A stretch of 64,000 nucleotides of DNA from Areca catechu (lineage: Eukaryota; Streptophyta; Magnoliopsida; Arecales; Arecaceae): assembly GCA_021397845.1 (NCBI GenBank), contig JAHSVC010000040.1, forward strand, positions 1,117,501-1,181,500, in the 5' to 3' direction. The position numbers and the translations under genes are program-made. Each line of letters opens with the position of its first letter. Position 1 is the first letter of the stretch. The notes under the pieces are model-generated. The model was not told where the DNA came from. It saw only the letters and a list, made by a program, of their open reading frames with translations, and did no database searches. Shown piece by piece: positions 56,449-64,000 of this stretch.

Positions 56449-57284
56449 TGGCCACCCACTACCTACCTTGTTTGGAGTGATTTTGTATGGCATGAGAGTG
56501 TTTTCTTTCATGTATTCAGCCCCACACTTAGGAAGAAAGTGGGCATCCCTTATTTTCCTTATTTTCATTTGCTTGGATCCTAAGTCTCATGACTCTATAT
56601 TAGGGATCCCTTTGTACGAGAATTTTCATCATCTTATTCATGAAATAAAAGTCTTCATGAGAGAATTGCTTTGTGTTTTGTCCTCCATAAAGAGTGGGTA
56701 TGAGACCCGTGATTCCCAACAAGCCTCCTGTGCCAAGCCTACAAGCCTCCAACGAAACCCTAGCTGCCCTGTAACTCCATCAACCTTGGCCCCACCTCTT
56801 GGCCACCCCACATCCAATCCTTCTTCCCATTCTTCTTTCAGCCATCTACCCTATTTTTCCCTTGTTTTCTAATATTCCCTTGGAATTTTGTAGGTCCCTC
56901 GAAGTTCACAAATTTAGGATTTTATTCGACTAGCTTTTGGGTCAACGGATAGAAACCCGCAGATCTGCGGGGTCTTTGGCTTGATCTTCCAGGGCGCATC
57001 CTAGAGCGTAGAGCGACCCCTTCATGGATTCATCATCAAATCACTACCAGGTACACCCCCTAGACTCACAAGTTGTGATATTGTAGGAGAGGTAGCCTTA
57101 CCAGGGCTTCTTAGCCTTGTCGGTCCTTTACTTTTCATTATTTAGGGTCTATTTCATGTGCATGTTCTTCTATTATCTCTAGGATCCCCTGCTTAGAACT
57201 TTGGCTCTAAATTTGGAATAACTAATCTTAACTCACCCCTAAATAACAGTAAATTAGTTTGCATGTGTAAGTAGTCCAGCATCA
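56449..57284 (+). repeat. W 5' LTR, second part
   Basis: Continues W's LTR after X. It carries an AATAAA-type signal near 56644 (CATGAAATAAAAG) and a GAGTGGGTATGAGACCC block also found in the E1 LTR (3110-3125), then ends CCAGCATCA at 57284. Confidence 0.8.
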
Positions 57285-58379
57285 TTTGTTATCAGAGCAA
57301 GTTTAGGACTTAGTTTTCATCTTCTAAAATCCTTTCTTTAAAAAGTTCATGCCTCTTGAGCGGGGTATATGCATGAAAACTGCGTATGCTATCTATCCAT
57401 GGGAGTAACGAGCCAAGGCTAGACATGAATTCTTTAGAGCAAGGTCCCATGATTTATTTGGGCATATTTTAGTTTCTTTTGCATATTAATTTCTGCATCC
57501 CATAATTCTTGCATATGGTCTATTCATTTAATTGTTTCTACATATAGATAGCTCAAAAATTTTTGATTCTTATTTTTCTGGATTCATCATATTTGATATT
57601 ATTTATCAATAGTTTTTAATGATTTAATTGGGCTTATAAGTCTTCTACACATCTAATTTTCTGCCTAGAAAGTTTCTGCATCTAGAATTTCAGGAAGTAG
57701 TAATTTTAGCATAGTTAGGGTTTTGATTGCAAATTCTCTGTATATTTTAATTTTTCTGCATATTTCCTACATATTAGGTAATTTCCTGCATATTATATTT
57801 CTACCAAAAATACAAAGAAAAAAATAAAAGAAAAAATAAAAAAATAAAAAGACTTTAGAGATTTTACATCATTAGGGTTTCATTTGCTTGTCATCATTTG
57901 CATAAAATATTCTAAGGGCAATTCTACTATGTCAGATGGGGGGAGGAAGTTGATCACCTCTCCTTAGCCCAAAACAACAATCCTTGCATTCGAACCCAAG
58001 ACCAATTTAAAATCAAGTAGCAACCTAAAGCAATTAGGGACACCAATAGGTCGGGTTCGAACCTTGTGGGAAGACTAGTGCACCCAATACATCACTTATT
58101 ACTGGAAGCGGGTGTCAAGGCTAGAGGTCCAGAGGCAAATGCCCTAAGTGGACTGGTGGTTCCTTAATTTGGTCCCTATGAAAGTAGGGGGGCCTTCCAC
58201 CATCCCACCTCTTACCTGGCCCGTGGAAGGAGTAGGTGTTATGTTGTGTGTAAGTTGATTCGATCCATTCTATTTGGGCTCTAGGTCTAGGAAATCATAG
58301 TCGATTTATCCTTGAGTCCTGCATATGCACTAGGTCAGGAGTTTCATATCATCCACCACACCCACAGTCGGCTGAACCC
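57285..58379 (+). mobile_element. W PBS and leader
   Basis: PBS TGTTATCAGAGC at 57287-57298 (one change from TGGTATCAGAGC). The leader has no open frame. The last 300 bp (58084-58290) form the block conserved with X and G1, including CTAAGTGGACTGGTGGTT, GTGTAAGTTGATTC and GGCTCTAGGTCTAGGAAA just before gag. Confidence 0.8.
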
Positions 58380-59420
58380 ATGGATAATCCCAATCATGAA
58401 GCCTAAATAAGAGCCCTCACTGAATAGATGGCCTATTCATTTACCCAGATGAACCAAAGGTTTGACCAGATGGAGACTAGGTTAGGAACCGTAGAAAAGG
58501 CACATGGGCCTCACACTGAGCCAGACCTTGAGTCACCTCCCCATTCTAGGAGGGCCCAATGCCATAATCTCTACTTCGAGGCTAAACCTAGGAGAACCCC
58601 ACATCATGATCTAGTCCTAGAGGTTCACCCAAGGAGACCCATTTAGAATTTCATGGACCAGGAAGAGCAAGCCATTAGGAATATCAGACTTGAAGCACCC
58701 ACTTTCGATTGCTATCTTGACCTAAAGGTTTATATAGATTGGGAGGGAGAAGTGGACCAGTATTTCGAGTGGTATGATATGTTTGAGAAGCACATGTTTA
58801 AATTTACCAAGCTTAAGTTAGTCCACCTGGCCAGGTTATATTGGGTAAATGTTGAGAGAGTAATTAGACAAGGAGGTCATGAACCCATAGTCACCTGGAG
58901 AGCCATGAAAGCTAGGCTTAGAACGAAGTACCTCCCAACATCATACCACTAGGGGTTATTGGACCAGTGGCAAAGATTGAGTCAAAGTAGCAAGAGTGTG
59001 GTTGAGTACATCACGAAACTTGATGAGTATGCCATGCGGTGTGACATAGATGAATCTGAGTCAGTCACCCTATTTTGGTTTAGAGCTAGCCTTAGGGATG
59101 ATATACGGAGGGAGCTTTTCTTGAGAGAGGTTAGTGACTTAGAGCAATGCTGCCTACCAAATTGCTAGGGATTATGAGCATTTCTAGAGAGGGCCTATCT
59201 ATCGTAAACCTGAGCCCACTAGAAGCCCTAATCAGTACCTAAGATCTAGCCAGGCCTACCCGAGTCAACCCAACCCGAGCCAACCCAGTCTGAGCCATCC
59301 TAACCCGAGCCGACCCAGTCTGAGCTATCCTGACTTGAGTCGACCCCAGCCTAGTACCTCTATGGCCTATCAAGAGGATAGAGATAAATCTATAGAGGTT
59401 GAGAGAAGTCCAAACCCCTA
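58380..59420 (+). pseudogene. W gag
   Basis: Starts MDNPNHEA at 58380, with stops at codons 9 and 16, then QMAYSFTQMNQRFDQMETRL (coiled-coil-like). The core includes LEAPTFDCYLDLKVYIDWEG, FTKLKLVHLARLYW, TWRAMKARLRTKYLPTSY, LSQSSKSVVEYITKLDEY and DIRRELFLREV (58653-59168). A frameshift near 59155 leads to a Ser/Pro/Gln-rich region with 15-bp-type repeats (59260-59360). Typical chromovirus gag order. Confidence 0.85.
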
Positions 59421-60216
59421 GAATGTGTGCTTTAGATGTCATAAACTGGGACATTATGCTATCCAGTGCCTAGTCAAAGCCCTACATATAGGTGAGCTAG
59501 ATGAGGATGAGTCTGAACCCATAGTTGAGCCCGAGGGCTCTGTCTACGAAGCTGAGATCCAATTACTAGATGAGTATGATGGAGAAGAGGAAGTGCTCGA
59601 GTCTGAAGGCCTATTAGGAGTGGTTAGGTGCATCTTGACCCAGACCCAAACTAAGGAGTAGGAAGACTGGCATAGGACTAACATCCTACAAACCTTTGTC
59701 AAGTTATGGGATAAGGTGTGCAAGATCATAATAGATAGTGGGAGTTGTGTCAATGCCGTCTCTGCTAGTACAGTCAAATCTTTAGGATTGACCATAGTTC
59801 CCCATCCTAGCCCCTATAAGGTCTCATGGGTAGATTCCACCTCCATCCCAATCAAGTCTAATTGCCAAATCTTGATTAAACTGCAATCAGATGAAGAAAA
59901 GATTTGGTGCGATGCCCTTCCCATGGGAGTCCGTAGCATCATCTTAGGTCGACCATGGCTTTACGATCATGATGCAACCCTATTTGGTCGAACCAACATC
60001 TATGCCTTTAGTCACCATGGGAACAAGTTTGTGATCCATCTGACTCCACCCAGAGATCAAATTATGAGAGGTTCTAGCAACTTTAAGGAAAAGAAACCAG
60101 GAGTTAATATGATTAAGGCTAAGGAATTAGAGAAGAAGATTACTGATGGTAACCCTATTTGGATCTTAACCACCAAAGAAATTCATGAAACGACCCAAAA
60201 GGAACACCCTACATAA
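59421..60216 (+). pseudogene. W zinc knuckle and protease
   Basis: The CCHC knuckle CFRCHKLGHYAIQC lies at 59428-59469, followed by an acidic stretch. After a stop at about 59659 the protease frame has CKIIIDSGSCVNAVSASTVK (Asp-Ser-Gly intact, about 59716-59775) and IILGRPWLYDHDATLFGRTN (about 59938-59997), the classic gypsy protease pair. Confidence 0.85.
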
Positions 60217-61083
60217 GTAGGTTAAGGTTCTAAAAGATTTTGGAGATGTCTTTCCTGATGAATTACCTGATCAATTACCATCCCTTAGAGACATCCAGCA
60301 TGCCATAGACTTGGTACCAGGAGCCACTTTACCGAACCTTCCCCACTATAGGATGAACCCCATCGGGCATCAAGAGTTACAAAAACAAGTGGAGAATTAC
60401 TTAGGAAGGGTTTCATTAGGGAGAGCTTAAGTCCCTGTGCAGTCCCTGCTCTACTGACCTCTAAGAAAGATGGTACCTGGAGGATGTGCGTAGATAGTAG
60501 AGCCATCAACAAGATTATGGTGAAATATAGGTTTCCCATCCCCCGATTGGATGATATGATAGATATGACGGCCAGTGCTACAGTTTTCTCAAAGATAGAT
60601 TTTAAGAGTGGCTATCATCAAGTTAGGATTAGACCTAGGGATGAGTGGAAAACTGCATTCAAAACTAAGGACAGTCTATTTTAGTTGGTTGTGATGCCCT
60701 TTGGGCTATCAAATGTACCAAATACATTCATGAGGATCATGACCCAAGTCCTGAAGAAGTACATTAAAAAATTTGTTGTGGTATATTTCGATGATATACT
60801 GATCTATAGCAGGACTAAAGAGGACCACCTTAGTCACCTCAGGTTAGTGTGTCAGACCCTTAAAGAGAATAGCCTTTATTCCAATATGAAGAAGCGTGAG
60901 TTCTTGACACATAGGGTTATCTTCCTAGGTTTCGTTGTCACACCAGGAGGAGTTTCTGCAGACCTTAAAAAGGTTAGGTCTATTATTGAGTGCATTAGGA
61001 ATGGCACCCATTGTCGCACCCATAATAACTGCATTAGGAATGGTACTTTTGAATGGACCATAGCAGCTGATAAGGCCTTCTAA
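60217..61083 (+). pseudogene. W reverse transcriptase
   Basis: Begins with VLKDFGDVFPDELPDQLPSL and HYRMNP; a 1-bp shift near 60395 and stops at about 60428 and 60458 break the fingers. Then RMCVDSRAINKIMVKYRFPI (60481-60540), FSKIDFKSGYHQVRIR, VVMPFGLSNVPNTFMRIM and the catalytic VVYFDDILIYS (about 60778-60810). FLGFVVTPGGVSADLKKV follows. Near 60990-61045 part of the connection domain is deleted and TGCATTAGGAATGG is duplicated. Confidence 0.9.
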
Positions 61084-61500
61084 GAAATTAAGGATAAGAT
61101 GACCCATGCACCCATCCTTCGGTTACCGAACTTCTCGAAGGTGTTTGAGGTCACGTGCAACACATCGAGAGTAAGAATAGGTGGAATATTGAGTCAAGAA
61201 AGTCATCCAATAGCCTTCTTTAGTAAGAAGCTGAATGAGGCTAAACTTAAGTACTCTACCTATGACAAGGAATTCTATGTGGTAATCCAGGCCCTTAGGT
61301 ATTGAAGACACTATTTACTACCGCAGGAGTTTGTCTTACATTCTGACCATGAGGCACTTCAATTCCTAAACTCTAAAAAAAAGCTTAACCTTAGGCATGG
61401 TAAATGGGTCGAGTACATCCAAGCATACAACTTTGTCCTAAAACACCGTGCTAGGATAGAGAACAAGGTAGCAGATACTCTTAGCCATAGGTCTATTCTT
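61084..61500 (+). pseudogene. W RNase H
   Basis: THAPILRLPNFSKVFEVTCN, RIGGILSQESHPIAFFSKKL and KLKYSTYDKEFYVVIQALRY (61099-61304), a stop, then FVLHSDHEALQFLNSKKKLN and KHRARIENKVADTLSHR (to about 61490). The first Asp of the catalytic DAS motif reads CNTS, so activity would be impaired. Gypsy type, single RNase H, unlike element T. Confidence 0.85.
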
Positions 61501-61712
61501 TTGAGTTCAGTCAGCACTAAAGTCATAGGGTTTGATCGATTAAAGGATAAGTACGAGGCCTGCCCTGATTTTAGTGACATTTACTAGACCATTAGGCTAG
61601 GACCATCTAGTACCCATAGTGAGTATACCATTCAGGATGGCTACCTGTTCAAGGACAATAGGCTCTGTATCCCTAGCACATCACTTAGAAAATTCCTGAT
61701 TTGGGAGATTTA
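61501..61712 (+). pseudogene. W integrase N-terminus, cut by V
   Basis: Contains DGYLFKDNRLCIPSTSLRKF, the lead-in to the zinc-binding domain of gypsy integrase. It ends at about 61712 where V's LTR starts; ATTTA (61708-61712) is the candidate TSD copy, with its partner outside the window. Confidence 0.75.
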
Positions 61713-62971
61713 TGCAGAACTAGATATGCATACAGATTATTTTCATATTTTTTTATATATTAAGTTATATGTTTGAATCCCAAAGATCAGATCGAGAAAT
61801 TAAGTAGATAGTTCTATATGAAATTAAGAAGCAAAAGCATGCATAACAGGACCTAAAAAGCAATAAAAAGTGGACCACTGAGGCTGAGAAGCCTCGGTTG
61901 GGCTAGTTCTTCTCCAATAAAGTGACTGGCATGCAAAGGGGGTGTACCTGTCAATTATTGATGTGCCTGGTGAAGATTGTGTGAGAAGGGATCGCTCTCA
62001 CTCCTGGATGCGGCCTGGAAAACCAAGCCTGAGACCCGTGGATTCCCAGCTTTCAACTCGGTGATCTGATTGCTGCCCAGCTGGAGTCGTTGGATTCATA
62101 AGAGTCGAGGGACCTGCAAACAACCTTTCACGGGCGAGAAAACAAAGAAAGGATGAGATAGAAAAGGGAAAATAGCAAGGAGAAGTTGAGATATGGAGTT
62201 GGTGGCTAGGGTTTGGAGAGCTAGATGGTTGCTGGAGGCTGGGCGCAGAACACCGAGAAGAAGGAAGGGCTCACACAGAATTCCCTTTTAGTACATAGCA
62301 GGGTAGCACACAGCAATTAGAAGAACTCAATATTATTTCATGAAAAGATGCCTTGATATAAAAGAGTAGTGTCTCTTAAATAGACTCTTAGACTTGGCCC
62401 CTAAGTAAGGATACAATAGTCATTACCTAGGAGTTTTAATCCCACCCAAACCCTAGCTAGAATACATGGTAGGTTTAGGTAGAAAACATCCCTCATATTT
62501 TTCTCCTCTCACTTGCCTTGGATGGACAAGAGGGGTGTCTCTAAGTGGCCAACCAAGGAGAAGGTGACCATAAGAGTTTGGCACCCTAGCTCTTCTCCTG
62601 GGCCTTGGCTAGCCAAATCTGCTTCTAGCTGTAGTCCAGGGCTCTTGGGCTTCCGGTGTGACTCCATTGTTTTTGATTTCTTCTACTGGGCCTTCCATGG
62701 TCTTCATGTCTTTAGTTGGGTTGGTATTCATGTCTTCAGTTGGATTGGTCTTCACTTGGACTGGCTTGGTCTTCTCTTGTACCTGGGCTGACATGTATAG
62801 GACTCAGGAGAAGACTAGCTCAACATGAGATGACTGGTATGGGTCTCAAATAATAGAATGACAACTCAAATGGACTAAGCCTTTATTACAAATGGACTCA
62901 AACACTATTAATTAATCCACAGAGGGTTGAGAAGCCTCTGTCTTATTTTGGTGCCTCTAGTGTCCCCACCA
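61713..62971 (-). repeat. 3' LTR of element V
   Basis: About 1.26 kb on the minus strand, starting TGGTGGGGACACTAGAGGCA at 62971. The left edge is set at TG 61713 from the end of W's integrase and is less certain. GGACTCA-type motifs recur at 62798-62892. It is related to X's LTR at the U3 end. Confidence 0.75.
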
Positions 62972-63560
62972 ATCTCATGGGGTGGGTGGAACTCGACCCT
63001 GTCAAGTAAGGTTACACTGGCTCATATATCTCTCGAAAAGGGCTGGGTCGAGGCATTGCAAGTCCTCTCGAACAACCCATGAATTGTTTGACTCTGTCTG
63101 GCCTTGCCATCAGACCAGGTAGCGTTGATAGTCATGGCCCCGGGTCGTGATGGCTTGATCGTCCAGGATATGCTCGATCGTTCTCCTCTCTCAGGCTAAA
63201 TAATTGGTGGACACTCTAGGCTAGGATCACTTAGAATGGAAGGAGTAGGTCCAAAGGCCTCACTGGATATCATTGCCAGTTCCCTATACTCAACCAGGTC
63301 TGCGATATTGAAGGTAAAACTAATGCCCAAATCCGAAGGCAAATCTAACATATAGGCATTTGGTCCAACCTTCTCTTTCACTTTAAAAGGTTCGGCTCTG
63401 TGAGTATGAAGCTTCTTTTTAGGCCTAAGCCTAACCATGACAGAATCCCCTACATCAAACTCCTTGGCCCTTCTTCGGGAAATAACCAGTTTGTTGCAAA
63501 ATTAGTGTAGGTGGTGAACATGCTAGGCACATGCAGACTCCTAATAGGTGATGCAAAGGA
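62972..63560 (-). pseudogene. V integrase tail and chromodomain
   Basis: Minus strand: VMVRLRPKKKLHTHRAEPFK, VKEKVGPNAYMLDLPSDLGI, FTFNIADLVEYRE (63438-63280), the linker ending SLECPP, then, after a frameshift near 63196, a chromodomain with ILDDQAI and YQRYLVW near 63110-63170. Same arrangement as X (8188-8712). Upstream (63480-63550) integrase-tail residues are readable with stops. Confidence 0.8.
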
Positions 63561-64000
63561 CTCATACCAACATCTAACAGACTCGACTATAGACTCATTC
63601 CTATTGAAGAAAATTTTATTGAACTCATTGGACCTAAACCTAATAGATTATAGGCTCTCTAGGTTTGATCCTAGCTTGACATCCACATGAAAACCTACAA
63701 TGGGCTCTTAGCAACTTCCATAGAGTATGCCAGAAGTAAAATGCAAATCTAACATGCATAATGAATGCATGTAGTATGATAATCTCAACTAAATGCAATC
63801 TAATGATCCTAGAAATGCTTGAGGTATCTGGAAAGGGCAGAAAATAAGAAGTGGATTTAGAATTAGTCTGGTAGGGTAGGCAAAAAGGTTCAGGGTTAGT
63901 TGGATAATGTAGGATATAAGAAAGGGTGTCAGGGACTAATCTTAGACTAATGAGGCTAACTTTACGAGATTGAGGTATATCTACAGGGTTTGCATAATGG
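63561..64000 (-). pseudogene. V middle segment homologous to X
   Basis: Aligns with X 8700-9150, including the block that reads VDIPQ near 63965 (VDMPQ in X). The frame is more broken than in X. It continues past the window edge, so it cannot be seen whether V also lacks RT. Confidence 0.65.

Larger units (their letters stand above)
4439..61712 (+). mobile_element. W: Ty3/gypsy (chromovirus-like) element, nested
   Basis: W is a plus-strand gypsy element broken into 4439-5055 and 56449-61712 by element X. Its order is 5' LTR, PBS, leader, gag, protease, RT, RNase H and the start of integrase, the normal Ty3/gypsy order. Integrase is cut at about 61712 by element V, so the 3' part and 3' LTR are not visible. 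Stops and frameshifts occur in every domain, so it is dead. It is the only element of its chromovirus-like group here with a recognisable RT, and it shares a leader block with the RT-less X and G1. Confidence 0.85.

Overview
This window is plant nuclear DNA made almost entirely of nested LTR retrotransposons. Evidence: many primer-binding sites (PBS) complementary to the 3' end of initiator Met-tRNA (TGGTATCAGAGC and variants), Ty1/copia and Ty3/gypsy polyproteins with plant-specific features (chromodomain, second RNase H, Sirevirus-type palindromic LTRs), and AT-rich, heavily mutated sequence. The lineages fit a large-genome monocot, but the sequence alone does not fix the species. I found no intact host gene, rRNA, tRNA or CRISPR array. 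Every coding region is broken by stops or frameshifts.

The nest can be peeled apart with 5-bp target-site duplications (TSDs). Reading inward: (1) E1, a gypsy-type element (LTR 2296-3756, + strand), beside a divergent relative E0 (LTR 74-1759, - strand). (2) W, a chromovirus-like gypsy element with gag-pol (4439 to about 61712, +), inserted in the leader of E1. (3) X (5056-56448, -, TSD tagcc/tggcc), inserted in the 5' LTR of W. X lacks PR, RT and RNase H and keeps gag, an unknown middle segment and an integrase tail with chromodomain. A solo LTR, S1 (5624-7084), sits in X's 3' LTR. (4) G1 (9347-53104, -, TSD ctaat), a second RT-less element with the same plan, inside X. (5) Inside G1 are two insertions: a 28-kb chain of Tork/Angela-like copia copies (10834-38736, -, TSD gatgg) and a Sirevirus copia element (40833-51580, +, TSD gacct/gacat). 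(6) Inside the copia chain are two copies of another copia family, D, in inverted orientation. (7) Within or between these lie a solo LTR, S2 (27524-29241, TSD aattt), and a Tat-type gypsy element T (about 30019-35204, +). A further chromovirus relative, V (LTR 61713-62971, -), cuts W's integrase and runs off the right edge.

Two things stand out as possibly undescribed. First, the leader of copia family D carries four successive hairpins with a conserved ~20-nt loop but different stems; the inverted, diverged copy shows the same plan. This is the pattern expected of a conserved RNA signal. Second, X, G1 and probably V form a group of non-autonomous gypsy elements that kept gag, an unknown middle segment and the integrase tail/chromodomain while losing all catalytic domains. 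They share a leader block with W, which suggests W-type elements mobilise them in trans.
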